A DNA stretch of 33,309 bases from an uncultured Verrucomicrobiota bacterium (GCA_903848465.1 CAINGK010000112.1:1-33309), one strand, 5' to 3'. Positions 17,998 to 25,638 are shown, numbered from the stretch's first letter. Numbers and translations: made by a program. Notes: generated by a model not told the origin, from the sequence alone.

Positions 17998-18088
17998 CTT
18001 CTGCAGCGCTGATCATTTCAAGGTAGGTGCCCTGCGAGTAAGCTAACAGTGCTTGAAAAGACTCCCTCCACCCCACCGATCTCCTCCC

Positions 18089-18868
18089 ATGCCCATCCTC
18101 GACCGCTTCAACCTCACCGGCCGCCGCGCCCTCATCACCGGCGGCTCTCGCGGCCTCGGCCTGGAAATGGCGCGCGCACTCGGCGAAGCCGGAGCCGAAC
18201 TCATCATCGCCGGCTCCGCTGAACAGCACCTCCAAACCGCACGCACCACGCTGCAAATCGAAGGCTTGACCGTGACGACCCTCCAGGCCGACCTCTCCCA
18301 ACCCTCAGAAGCCGAACGCCTCTGCGACACCCTCCTTCGCGATCACCCGCCCATCGACATCCTCATCAACAACGTCGGTGGCCGCCGCATCAACACACCC
18401 ACCGAAGATCTCGCGCTGGAGGACTGGCAGCGCATTCTCGATCTCAATCTCACGCAGGCCTTCATCCTCACCAAACGCATCGGCGGCGCGATGATCCCGC
18501 GCCAGTGGGGCCGCATCATCAACATCGCTTCCATCAACGCCCTCTGGCCCGGCAAAGCGATGCGTGGCCGCAGCTACGAAGCCTCCAAAGGTGCCCTGAC
18601 CATGTTCACCAAAGCCGTCGCTGCCGATTGGGCGGTGCATGGCATCACCGTGAACGCCATCGCACCGGGCCCGTTTTTGACGGACGCCAACAAACGCTGG
18701 ATCGGCGAACGCCCCGAGTTCGAAGGCGAAGTCGCCACCAGCATCCCGATGGGCCGCTGGGGCAGCCCCGAAGAGATCGGCCCTCTCGCCCTCTACCTCG
18801 CCAGCGATGCCAGCAGCTACATGACCGGCAGCCTTCTCATCATTGATGGCGGCAAACTGCTCTGGTGA
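18089..18868 (+). CDS. SDR family NAD(P)-dependent oxidoreductase (gluconate 5-dehydrogenase-like)
   Basis: This is a 259-residue classical short-chain dehydrogenase. The cofactor loop TGGSRGLG is at 17-24, and NNVGG replaces the usual NNAG. Catalytic residues are S148, Y163 and K167 (YEASK), and the C-terminus PMGRWGSPEEIGPLALYLAS is typical of the gluconate/glucose dehydrogenase group. It should reversibly oxidise a sugar, sugar acid or polyol hydroxyl in the cytoplasm. The start at 18089 (MPILDRFNLTGR) matches family N-termini better than an upstream TTG at 18053. It is the first plus-strand gene of a probable catabolic cluster with the DapA-like and amidohydrolase genes, though 214 bases separate it from the next. 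Confidence 0.9.
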   Translation: MPILDRFNLTGRRALITGGSRGLGLEMARALGEAGAELIIAGSAEQHLQTARTTLQIEGLTVTTLQADLSQPSEAERLCDTLLRDHPPIDILINNVGGRRINTPTEDLALEDWQRILDLNLTQAFILTKRIGGAMIPRQWGRIINIASINALWPGKAMRGRSYEASKGALTMFTKAVAADWAVHGITVNAIAPGPFLTDANKRWIGERPEFEGEVATSIPMGRWGSPEEIGPLALYLASDASSYMTGSLLIIDGGKLLW

Positions 18869-19082
18869 TTTTTTTGGATTCATTCGTCATGCTAACTGAA
18901 CCCATTCCACCAACGCGAATCTCTGCGAGCCAAGAAGGAAGCTTATCCACAAGCCCTGCGCAAAATCCTCACGCCGAAAAAAACTTCCGTGTCTTCCGTA
19001 GGCAGTCCAATCCGGAATCTCTGCGGCGTTCCCAACTCTGCGGTGTTTAATCAGTGCTTCCCTTGCCATCTCAAGCCTCCCT

Positions 19083-19994
19083 ATGACTCCCCCCAAGCAC
19101 GAACTCAGCGGCGTCCTCCCTGTCTTCCAAACCCCCTGGCTCGAAAACGAAACCCTCGATCTCGACACTCTCGAACGCGAGATCACCTGGCTCTACGACT
19201 GCGGCGCTCACGGCATCGTCATGGCCATGGTTTCCGAAACCCTGCGTCTCGACAGCGAAGAACGCGAACAACTCGCCGCCGCTTCGTGCAAGTTTGGCAA
19301 AGCACGCGGTGCCGTCGTCATCAGCGTCGGCGCTGAGTCCTCCAAGGTGGCCGAGCGTTATGCGAAGCATGCCGAAAGCGTCGGTGCCGACGCCGTGATG
19401 GCGATTCCGCCCGTGTCCATTGGCATCGGCGAAGGCGAGTTGCTTGCCTATTACACCCGCATCATCCACGCCATCCAGATTCCCGTCATCGTGCAGGACG
19501 CGAGCGGTTACGTCGGCAAGCCGATGCCCATCGCGATGCAGGCGAAGCTGCTCGCCGAGTTCGGCCCCGAACGCGTGCAGTACAAACCCGAAGCCTCACC
19601 CATCGGCCCCAAGCTGTCCGAACTCCGCGATGCGACGCAGGGCCGTGCCCGCGTGTTTGAAGGCACCGGCGGCATCGCCCTCGTGGACTCCTTCAAGCGC
19701 GGCGTCGTCGGCACCATGCCAGGTGCCGATTTGATTCGCGGCCTCGTCCCGCTTTGGAACGCTTTGGAAAATGGTGACACCGCAAAAGCCGACCGCATCC
19801 ACGGCCCGCTCTCTGCGCTCATCTCCATGCAGACCAGCCTCGACGGCTTCCTCGCCGTCGAAAAGCACCTCCTCGTCCGCCAGGGCATCTTCAAAAACAC
19901 CCTCATCCGCGGCCCCGTCGGCTTCAAACTCGACACTGAAACGAAACTCGAAGCCGAGCGTCAGTTTGACCGCATGATTGCCGCCACCCTTTGA
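19083..19994 (+). CDS. Dihydrodipicolinate synthase (DapA) superfamily lyase/aldolase, not a true DapA
   Basis: This is a 303-residue TIM-barrel class I aldolase superfamily protein. The Schiff-base lysine is K168 in VQYKPEA. The block normally reading LYNxPxRT, which carries the proton-relay tyrosine of DapA, is here VIVQDASGYVG. The YYN block is IPPVSIG, so both DapA tyrosines are missing. Lysine biosynthesis is therefore unlikely; sugar-acid dehydratase or keto-acid aldolase activity fits better. The amidohydrolase gene starts 9 bases after its stop, so the two probably share a transcript and pathway. The 214 bases upstream hold no gene but contain a TCTGCGGCG/TCTGCGGTG-type repeated stretch near 19018-19048. 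No Shine-Dalgarno site is obvious. Confidence 0.87.
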   Translation: MTPPKHELSGVLPVFQTPWLENETLDLDTLEREITWLYDCGAHGIVMAMVSETLRLDSEEREQLAAASCKFGKARGAVVISVGAESSKVAERYAKHAESVGADAVMAIPPVSIGIGEGELLAYYTRIIHAIQIPVIVQDASGYVGKPMPIAMQAKLLAEFGPERVQYKPEASPIGPKLSELRDATQGRARVFEGTGGIALVDSFKRGVVGTMPGADLIRGLVPLWNALENGDTAKADRIHGPLSALISMQTSLDGFLAVEKHLLVRQGIFKNTLIRGPVGFKLDTETKLEAERQFDRMIAATL

Positions 19995-20003
19995 TTTGAA
20001 CCC

Positions 20004-20846
20004 ATGATCATCGACGTCCACTCCCACGCCTGGAATTTCCCCGCCGATTTCTCGGACGATTTCATCCATCAAGCCGGTCGCGCACGACCTGGCGTGAAGG
20101 TGGATATGAGCGCGACCTATGAGGCCTATCGCGCCAGTGCTCCCGAAGACACCCGCACCATCGTATTCGGTGGCAAAGCGAAGCTCAGCGGACTGTGGGT
20201 GAATGACCAGACGGTGGCCGACTACGTGGCGCGTGATCCCGCACGGCTGATCGGCTTCTTGTCCGTCGATCCCACGCAGGAGAACTGGGAGCGCGAGATG
20301 CAAGTCGGCCATGAGGAGCTGGGCCTGCGTGGCATCAAGCTGCTGCCCATGTATGCGGGCTTCAGCCCCGATGACCCCACACTCGAACCCCTCTGGCAGT
20401 ATGCAGAAAAACACGGCCTGCCCGTGCTGCTGCACATGGGCACCACCTTCATCGCGCAGGCACCGCTGGCCTTCACGCTGCCACGTCTCATCGAACCGGT
20501 GGCTCTCAAACATCCCGGCGTGAAGATCATCCTCGCGCATCTCGGGCATCCGTATGAAGGCGAATGCCTCGTGACCATCCGCAAGCACGAGAACGTCTTT
20601 GCCGACGTCAGCGCGCTGCACTATCGCCCGTGGCAGCTCTATAATTCGCTCATGCTTGCGCAGGAATATGGCGTCTGGCACAAGCTGCTCTTTGGCACCG
20701 ATTTCCCCTTCACCACCGTGAACGCGTCCATCGACGGCATCTGCAAACTCAACGACATGCTCGAAGGCACCAAGCTCCCGCGTCTCGATGTGGCGCAGAT
20801 CGAAGCCATGATCCACCGCGACAGTTTGAAGCTCCTGGGACTGTGA
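20004..20846 (+). CDS. Amidohydrolase_2 family metal-dependent hydrolase
   Basis: This 280-residue protein has the TIM-barrel amidohydrolase fold. Metal ligands are visible as H6 and H8 (IIDVHSHAW), H179 (LAHLGHP) and D233 (LLFGTDFPF). This set is that of the ACMSD/OMA hydratase/lactonase group (PF04909). Those enzymes hydrolyse lactones or decarboxylate or hydrate unsaturated acids in the cytoplasm. It follows the DapA-like gene by 9 bases. Lactonase plus SDR plus DapA-like lyase is a plausible sequence for breaking down a sugar acid, but the substrate is not shown. It ends before a 427-base region that holds a repeat and no gene. Confidence 0.88.
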   Translation: MIIDVHSHAWNFPADFSDDFIHQAGRARPGVKVDMSATYEAYRASAPEDTRTIVFGGKAKLSGLWVNDQTVADYVARDPARLIGFLSVDPTQENWEREMQVGHEELGLRGIKLLPMYAGFSPDDPTLEPLWQYAEKHGLPVLLHMGTTFIAQAPLAFTLPRLIEPVALKHPGVKIILAHLGHPYEGECLVTIRKHENVFADVSALHYRPWQLYNSLMLAQEYGVWHKLLFGTDFPFTTVNASIDGICKLNDMLEGTKLPRLDVAQIEAMIHRDSLKLLGL

Positions 20847-21273
20847 GCGATCAGCCGTAAACATGCTGTCGAACTCTTTGCATTATGTAGGCCCGAATGG
20901 CCCTTGATTAATCGCATGGTTCGTGGATTGCGAGAGCTGGGGGCGTCTGTGCGCAACGGGTGTGCGGCGGAATTCCATGCAGACGCTGCTGGTGGCCTTG
21001 GTGTGTAGCGATGACTTGGGTTTGCTTCCCGGTCGTGTTGTCGGAAACCCCGGGCGGCGCTCGCTAAAGCTCGCTTGCCCGTGGCTAAGTTATGCCGCCC
21101 TTTCAGGGCTCAGGAAGTCTGAGGAAGGAAAGCCCCAAAAGCACGAAACGGCGGCTTATATTAAGTGCCATTCATGTAGGCCCATACTCACTAGTGGTTG
21201 AACGCTCGCGGCAGAAAGCCCAGCGACCACGCGAACGCGAAGCGTCTTTGATCCCGACTGCATGGTTACGGCA
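20847..21273. repeat. Gene-free stretch containing a dispersed palindromic repeat
   Basis: No convincing coding frame is present. From about 21045 to 21115 lies a GC-rich palindromic element containing CTCGCTAAAGCTC (21060-21072), an exact inverted match to the loop motif at 16209-16221, followed by a CCCTTTCAGGG hairpin. At 21229-21246 an 18-base stretch (starts ACGCGAACGCG) is the exact reverse complement of 30748-30765, showing a second repeat family. The region lies between the amidohydrolase and the end of the AraC regulator gene, which are convergent, and may act as a terminator region. Confidence 0.65.
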
Positions 21274-22107
21274 TCACCCCCAGCTCTCGTCGCGATACGT
21301 CGCTGGTGACGTGTTGCGGTACTGGCGCAGCATGCGGCTGAAGTAGTAGCGGTTGGTCAGACCGCACTGCTCGGCAATGATTTCGATGGTGTCCTTCGTG
21401 TGCCTGAGCTTGCGGCAGGCTTCATCCAGCCGGTAGTCCAGCAGCACACGCATCGGCGGCTGCTGCAGTTCCTGCTGAAAGAGATGGTTCAGGTTTCGCG
21501 GACTCAGCCCGGCATGCCGCGCCACCTGCTCGGCAGTGAGCTTGAGGCCGAGATGCTGGTGCATGAACTCCATGGCCCGCTGCACGCGCTCATCCAGGTG
21601 CTGCTTCTCCCACACGCTCTCAGGCAGACACTGCACAGCGGCGATGACGAGCTGGATCGTGGTCCACGGAAACTTCACCGCCACCTTCTCTTGGCTCATC
21701 TTGACCAGCCCAGGCAGCAGACTGCGCATCAGCTTGGTGGTGGGAAAGCGGTGGATGCCCGGCGCGGCGCGATCTGCCAGCGGACCCAGATTGAAATGCG
21801 CATACCACTTGCTGAATGGGCGGCTCGTGGTGGTGCTGAATGTGGTGTGTGGCGGAATCAGATACATGAAACCCGGCTCCAGCGGCGTCATTTCGCCATC
21901 AATTTCCACCACGCCGCCGACGCTCACCGGCCAGTACAGCCGCCAGTAGGGATCGTTCAGCCGTCGCAGTTCCCACTGCTGCAATTCGATTTTGCGTGTG
22001 GTCAGGATGTCCACCGTCACCCCCGGCAGCGCCACGGTGCGCTGACCCTGCACGCGATGTGCGGAGCCAGCGGGCACGAGACTCAGGATGCTGTTTTTGG
22101 TCTGCAT
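21274..22107 (-). CDS. AraC-family transcriptional regulator
   Basis: This 277-residue regulator has an N-terminal cupin-like effector domain (GFMYLIPPHTTFSTTT, then WYAHFNLG). The C-terminal AraC DNA-binding domain has two helix-turn-helix units, one around LTAEQVARHAGLSPRNLNHLF and one around IEIIAEQCGLTNRYYFSRM, and ends in the family signature YRNTSPATYR. Start ATG at 22107 was preferred; 22119 is also possible. A much longer open frame upstream runs across the divergent aldolase gene and is not real. The gene is divergent from the lsrF-like gene with about 105 bases between starts, so it probably controls that gene and perhaps the neighbouring catabolic genes. The ligand is likely a sugar-type metabolite, by family and context. 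Confidence 0.9.
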   Translation of the reverse strand: MQTKNSILSLVPAGSAHRVQGQRTVALPGVTVDILTTRKIELQQWELRRLNDPYWRLYWPVSVGGVVEIDGEMTPLEPGFMYLIPPHTTFSTTTSRPFSKWYAHFNLGPLADRAAPGIHRFPTTKLMRSLLPGLVKMSQEKVAVKFPWTTIQLVIAAVQCLPESVWEKQHLDERVQRAMEFMHQHLGLKLTAEQVARHAGLSPRNLNHLFQQELQQPPMRVLLDYRLDEACRKLRHTKDTIEIIAEQCGLTNRYYFSRMLRQYRNTSPATYRDESWG

Positions 22108-22212
22108 TGAAAGGGGCATTGCGAAATCCGACACAACTCTGGCGAGCGCGTGCATGGACGGCAAGCAGGGAGTGACTATGAATTTAAGCTCAACCAAACC
22201 GACACACACACC
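22108..22212. promoter_or_regulatory. Divergent promoter/operator region between araC-like and lsrF-like genes
   Basis: About 105 bases separate the two divergent starts and must contain both promoters. AraC-family regulators normally bind direct repeats in such spacers. No unambiguous -35/-10 pair or repeat was recognised by eye. The call rests on gene arrangement only. Confidence 0.45.
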
Positions 22213-23163
22213 ATGGCCGACATCCAAACCAGCGCTGCAGACAAGAAGGAAAAGGAATTCTTCACCGACATCCCCCAGGAGGCCCCCGGCTTCTTCCTCA
22301 AGGGCTGCCACCAGTATGACTGGGGCCTCAAAAACCGCCTCGCCAAGGTCTTCAATCCCAAGGACGGCCGCACCGTCATGCTCGCCTTTGACCACGGCTA
22401 CTTCCAGGGCCCGACCACCGGCCTGGAGCGCGTGGACCAGACCATCCGCCCCCTCGCCCCCTACGCCGACTGCCTGATGCTCACCCGCGGCATTCAGCGC
22501 TCCGTCATCCCAGCCTCCACCACCAAGGCCATCGCCCTGCGTGCCTCCGGCGGCACCTCGATGATCAGCCCCATGGAAGAATGGGAAGGCGAGATCGACG
22601 GCAAGAAGGCCAAGTTTGGTCGCCCCGGCTTTGAGCCTCTCTCCAACGAAAGCACCGCGCTCAACATTGAAGAAGCCATCCGCCTCAACGCCAGCGTGCT
22701 CGCCGTGCAGGTGTTCATCGGCAGTGCGTATGAGCGCCAGTCGCTGAAGAACCTCACTGACCTCGTCGATGCCGCCAGCCGCTACGGCATCGCCGTCATG
22801 GGCGTGACCGCCGTGGGCCGTGCGATGGCACGCACCCCGCAGTACTTCCGCCTCGCCACCCGCATCATGGCAGAGCTCGGCGCGAACGTCGTGAAGTGCT
22901 ACTACACCGACACCGAATTTGATACGGTGACGAGCTGCTGCCCGGTGCCGATCGTGATCGCCGGTGGCAAAAAGCTGCCAGAACTCGACGCACTGCAAAT
23001 GTGCGCCAACGCCATCGCGCAGGGTGCGAGCGGCGTGGACATGGGCCGCAACATCTTCCAAAGCGACGCGCCCGTGGCGATGATGCAGGCCGTGCAAGGC
23101 GTCGTCCACGGTGGTCTCAGCGCCGAGCAGGGTTTCGCGTTGTACAACGACCTGAAGAAGTAA
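22213..23163 (+). CDS. LsrF-type 3-hydroxy-5-phosphonooxypentane-2,4-dione thiolase / class I aldolase
   Basis: This is a 316-residue DeoC/LacD-fold class I aldolase. Strong LsrF signatures are LMLTRGIQRSVIPA, a Schiff-base lysine K228 in VVKCYYTD, CPVPIVIAGGKKLPE and GASGVDMGRNIFQSDAPVAM. In enteric bacteria LsrF transfers the acetyl group of the phosphorylated AI-2 breakdown product to CoA, giving acetyl-CoA and DHAP. No lsrK, lsrR, lsrB or transporter genes are nearby, so AI-2 turnover is not supported and a related phospho-keto-sugar is equally likely. The ATG at 22213 was chosen over 22150 because the upstream part overlaps the regulator side and is not family-like. It starts a probable operon with the dhaL-like gene. 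Confidence 0.87.
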   Translation: MADIQTSAADKKEKEFFTDIPQEAPGFFLKGCHQYDWGLKNRLAKVFNPKDGRTVMLAFDHGYFQGPTTGLERVDQTIRPLAPYADCLMLTRGIQRSVIPASTTKAIALRASGGTSMISPMEEWEGEIDGKKAKFGRPGFEPLSNESTALNIEEAIRLNASVLAVQVFIGSAYERQSLKNLTDLVDAASRYGIAVMGVTAVGRAMARTPQYFRLATRIMAELGANVVKCYYTDTEFDTVTSCCPVPIVIAGGKKLPELDALQMCANAIAQGASGVDMGRNIFQSDAPVAMMQAVQGVVHGGLSAEQGFALYNDLKK

Positions 23164-23176
23164 GCCGTCCCCCTGG

Positions 23177-23235
23177 AGAGGGATCATCTTGATCCCTCTT
23201 CCCTCGCCTCCAAACCGGGGATCAAGATGATCCCC
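23177..23235. promoter_or_regulatory. Two tandem hairpins with mutually complementary stems
   Basis: Hairpin 1 is AGAGGGATCA (23177-23186), loop TCT, TGATCCCTCT (23190-23199). Hairpin 2 is GGGGATCA (23217-23224), loop AGA, TGATCCCC (23228-23235). Both stems are perfect. The core of hairpin 1, GGGATCATCTTGATCCC, is the exact reverse complement of the core of hairpin 2, so the two can also form one longer stem. They lie in the 106 bases between the lsrF-like stop and the dhaL-like start. No long U-run follows, so a simple intrinsic terminator is not clear. Attenuation, RNA processing or a repeat element are alternatives. Confidence 0.7.
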
Positions 23236-23269
23236 CTCCTTCCAACCACCTCCGCTTTTTTCTTCTTCC

Positions 23270-23896
23270 ATGGAACTCAAACCCAACCAAGTGCGGCTCA
23301 TGATGCTGCAAGTCGCCGATACCATCATCGTCGCTGAACCGATGCTCTCCCAAGCCGACCGCGATCTCGGCGATGGCGACCATGGTCTCGGCATGAAGCG
23401 CGGTATGGAAGCCGTCAAAGCCCAGCTCGAACCGCTGGACGCCGCCAGCGTGGAGCAGGTCTTCGTGACCACAGGCACTGCCATGATGACTAGCATGGGC
23501 GGTGCCTCCGGCGCCCTCTTCGGCACCGTTTATCGCGCCGGAGGCAAAGCCCTCGCCGGCCGTGAGTTTTTCGATGCCGAAGGTCTCGCCCTCCTGCTCG
23601 AAGCCGCCCTCGAAGGCGTCATGAAACGCGGTGGCGCCAAGCCCGGCGACAAAACCATGATCGACGCTCTCGCCCCTGCCGCAGCCAAAGCCCGCGAATC
23701 CGTCGGCCTCTCACTCACCGCAGCATTGACCGCCGTCGCCGCAGCCGCCGAATCTGGCAAGGAAGCCAGCAAGGCCATGATCGCCCAGTTTGGCCGCGCT
23801 AAGACGCTTGGAGAAGCGTGCATTGGATTTCCGGATGCGGGCGCTTGCTCCGTGGTCATCATGCTGAGCACGATGCGGGATTATGTGACGGTGTAA
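23270..23896 (+). CDS. dhaL: DhaL-type dihydroxyacetone kinase subunit (orphan)
   Basis: The product has 208 residues. The nucleotide/Mg site ADRDLGDGDHGLGMKRG carries D30, D35 and D37, the aspartates used by DhaL to hold Mg-ADP. GGASGALFG and PGDKTMIDALAPA are further DhaL signatures. DhaL normally passes phosphate from DhaM or ATP to a sugar covalently held on DhaK. No DhaK or DhaM lies in the window, so the substrate-binding partner is elsewhere or the protein works with another enzyme. It follows the lsrF-like gene by 106 bases, and that enzyme's known product is DHAP, so a shared triose/keto-sugar role is plausible. Its 3' end overlaps the convergent HNH gene by 16 bases. Confidence 0.88.
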   Translation: MELKPNQVRLMMLQVADTIIVAEPMLSQADRDLGDGDHGLGMKRGMEAVKAQLEPLDAASVEQVFVTTGTAMMTSMGGASGALFGTVYRAGGKALAGREFFDAEGLALLLEAALEGVMKRGGAKPGDKTMIDALAPAAAKARESVGLSLTAALTAVAAAAESGKEASKAMIAQFGRAKTLGEACIGFPDAGACSVVIMLSTMRDYVTV

Positions 23897-24207
23897 GAGA
23901 CAGGATCGGAAGGAAGTTTTGGTGTTCTTTTGCCTTCTTCATGGACCCAGCCTTCTTGGTCGTGTAGTTCAGAGTGACAATTGAGGCAGTAGACCTCACA
24001 TTTATCGGCTTCTGCGTCTAAAAGTGGTCGTGAAATGGCGATCAATCTCATACCGCTGATATTGAACCCTTTTGTTGCTGGATCCACATGATGAAAACAA
24101 AGCGCTGAGAGAGATTTTTGGTATCCACAACTTTTACATTTTCCACCCCTCCGTTGGATAAGCTCTTTCTTGATCCGGTTACGCCGATGAGTGTGAGATT
24201 CAGACAT
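23881..24207 (-). CDS. HNH endonuclease-like protein
   Basis: This is a 108-residue protein with an HNH/zinc-finger core. The cysteine pairs are C24-x2-C27 (GGKCKSCGY) and C74-x2-C77 (VYCLNCHSELH). The catalytic region shows H39-H40 in LCFHHVDP and H78/H82. This is the beta-beta-alpha metal fold seen in restriction and homing nucleases and in small defence nucleases. The N-terminus is basic. It lies 18 bases downstream of the glycosylase-like gene on the same strand and is likely co-transcribed with it. The DNA is AT-richer than the neighbouring metabolic genes. Its last 16 bases overlap the dhaL 3' end convergently. DNA cleavage is inferred from the motif. Confidence 0.82.
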   Translation of the reverse strand: MSESHTHRRNRIKKELIQRRGGKCKSCGYQKSLSALCFHHVDPATKGFNISGMRLIAISRPLLDAEADKCEVYCLNCHSELHDQEGWVHEEGKRTPKLPSDPVSYTVT

Positions 24208-24225
24208 GGATTTATTATTAGCGAA

Positions 24226-24906
24226 TCATGACTTTAACTTAGATGTAATCTGCTCAATAGTAGAAGACCAAGCTTCATAATTCGGCCGAGATGGATGAGC
24301 AATAGATTGTATGATAAAGCCGTCTGAGTGCCTCATGCTTTCTCGAAAATGAAGAGGCGGGTTTAAGGAAGCAATTCCATTTAGAGCTGTCAGTCCTGCT
24401 TGACCTGAAACTATAATAATTTGCGGGTCAAAAGACTGTATTTCACCCCAAAGTAGAGAACCTATTAGCGAATCACCTACAGCCGCAATCGCCGCGTAGT
24501 CTTGCTCCTTGTTTGGATTCGATTCAGGACGAATGTTATAATAAACGGTTTCGTCCAAAGTGCGTTCGAGCAGATCATTATTAATGTAAATCTCTTGAAA
24601 TTTTTCATATGACGGTGAATTTCCATCTATGATCCTTTGTTTTAGTGCGGCGAGAATTGCGAGTGTATAACGAACAGTTCGAGTATCTGTGCCTCCCGCG
24701 TCGTATAGCCAATCGGTCAGCATGGCTCGATCTGCCTCGCAATGTCCATCGTAGCCGTACGATTCCATGTTTATTGCTATCATTCGAATCTTTGAATTCC
24801 AAAACTGATCCGAAACTGGACCATGGAACATATGATTTTCGACCTTGTTTTCTCGGAGATAATTCCAAGTATCTTGACGTGCCTTTAAAAACTGCTCTTT
24901 AGACAT
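24226..24906 (-). CDS. Uracil-DNA-glycosylase-fold-like protein, function unknown
   Basis: The protein has 226 residues. No close family was firmly recognised, but several traits resemble the uracil-DNA glycosylase superfamily. There is an N-terminal strand and loop IRMIAINMESYGYDG (about 40-54), a central strand DPQIIIVSGQAGLTALNG (about 160-177) and a late IAHPSRPNY segment (H204-P205-S206). The late segment resembles the UDG motif 2 HPSP loop. The coding DNA is strikingly AT-rich: two 60-base lines counted by eye gave about 35-43% GC, against clearly GC-rich neighbours. It starts with ATG at 24906, and the HNH gene follows in the same direction. Together they look like a transferred two-gene unit. 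A nucleotide-hydrolase or base-excision role is only a suggestion. Confidence 0.6.
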   Translation of the reverse strand: MSKEQFLKARQDTWNYLRENKVENHMFHGPVSDQFWNSKIRMIAINMESYGYDGHCEADRAMLTDWLYDAGGTDTRTVRYTLAILAALKQRIIDGNSPSYEKFQEIYINNDLLERTLDETVYYNIRPESNPNKEQDYAAIAAVGDSLIGSLLWGEIQSFDPQIIIVSGQAGLTALNGIASLNPPLHFRESMRHSDGFIIQSIAHPSRPNYEAWSSTIEQITSKLKS

Positions 24907-24958
24907 GCGGATTTTCTTAGTATTTTGATTTGAATTGCGAGAGAATCAGAAAGACAGC

Positions 24959-24971
24959 CTGTTGTCAACAG
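24959..24971. promoter_or_regulatory. Perfect 13-base palindrome in a divergent promoter region
   Basis: CTGTTG-T-CAACAG lies in the 146 bases between the divergent glycosylase-like and ECF sigma genes. The size and symmetry fit an operator for a dimeric repressor, but one copy alone is weak evidence. Confidence 0.3.
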
Positions 24972-25052
24972 TGCGATTAACTTAACTAACCATGCGTCCC
25001 GAAGAAATTCCCTGTCCGGTTTCCCCTTCCTGCGTGAGATAATGCCAGACGC

Positions 25053-25586
25053 ATGAACACGCATGAGAATCAGGCTGCGCAGGTTTTCCTCGCCCATCAC
25101 GATTTTGTGAGGGGGGTGGCGCTGAAGTATGCACCGTGGCCGGGGCTGATGGAGGACATCGCGCAGCAGGTGTTTTTGGAGTTCATGGCGAAGGAGTCGC
25201 AGTGGGACCTGAGCACGGATGCACGGCCGCTGCTGGCGACGATGACGCGGCACATCGCCATGCGGCAGTGGCGCGAGCGAACAAGGCAGCAGCCGGAGGT
25301 GGTGCAGAAGCTCGCAGATCACATCCGCCTCTTGGCAGAGGAACGCGAGGCACCGCCGCGTTATGAAGAGGAGATCAGCGTGCTGCGCGCCTGCTTGCAA
25401 AAGCTGCCGGAGAAAAGCCGCGAACTGGTGGAACTTTATTATTACAACGACATCGGCACACCGCAGATCGCGGATCAGATCAACATGAAGGCGGACACCG
25501 TCTGCCGCGCGCTCTCCCGTGTGCGCGAGAAACTGCGCGAGTGCATCGAGCGCTCGACAAACCAGGGAGGTGCCGCGCATGTCTGA
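25053..25586 (+). CDS. ECF-type RNA polymerase sigma factor (Planctomycetes/Verrucomicrobia family)
   Basis: The protein has 177 residues. Region 2 is visible as EDIAQQVFLEFMAKES, preceded by a helix that binds core polymerase, and residues 65-83 form the expected recognition helix. Region 4 is LVELYYYNDIGTPQIADQIN followed by KADTVCRALSRVREKL, the helix-turn-helix for the -35 element. This group of ECF factors in Planctomycetota and Verrucomicrobiota typically sits before a FecR/LamG protein, as here. The FecR gene begins 272 bases later after an inverted-repeat region. It likely drives the downstream surface-protein set and itself; that is by analogy. Confidence 0.92.
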   Translation: MNTHENQAAQVFLAHHDFVRGVALKYAPWPGLMEDIAQQVFLEFMAKESQWDLSTDARPLLATMTRHIAMRQWRERTRQQPEVVQKLADHIRLLAEEREAPPRYEEEISVLRACLQKLPEKSRELVELYYYNDIGTPQIADQINMKADTVCRALSRVREKLRECIERSTNQGGAAHV

Positions 25587-25638
25587 GGTGCTTGGCACAT
25601 GGTTTAGAGTATTGAGCGTTGTGGGCACCCAGCGTGCG

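Noticed and set aside
19083..19994. Lysine-biosynthetic dapA
   Set aside because: Both DapA catalytic tyrosine positions are substituted and the neighbours are catabolic-type enzymes.
22213..23163. AI-2 (Lsr) quorum-signal processing locus
   Set aside because: Only an LsrF-like enzyme is present; kinase, repressor, binding protein, transporter and LsrG are absent from the window.
22108..23526. Upstream part of the 750-codon frame containing the AraC regulator
   Set aside because: It runs antisense through the whole lsrF-like gene and into dhaL; only the last 277 residues have AraC-family features.
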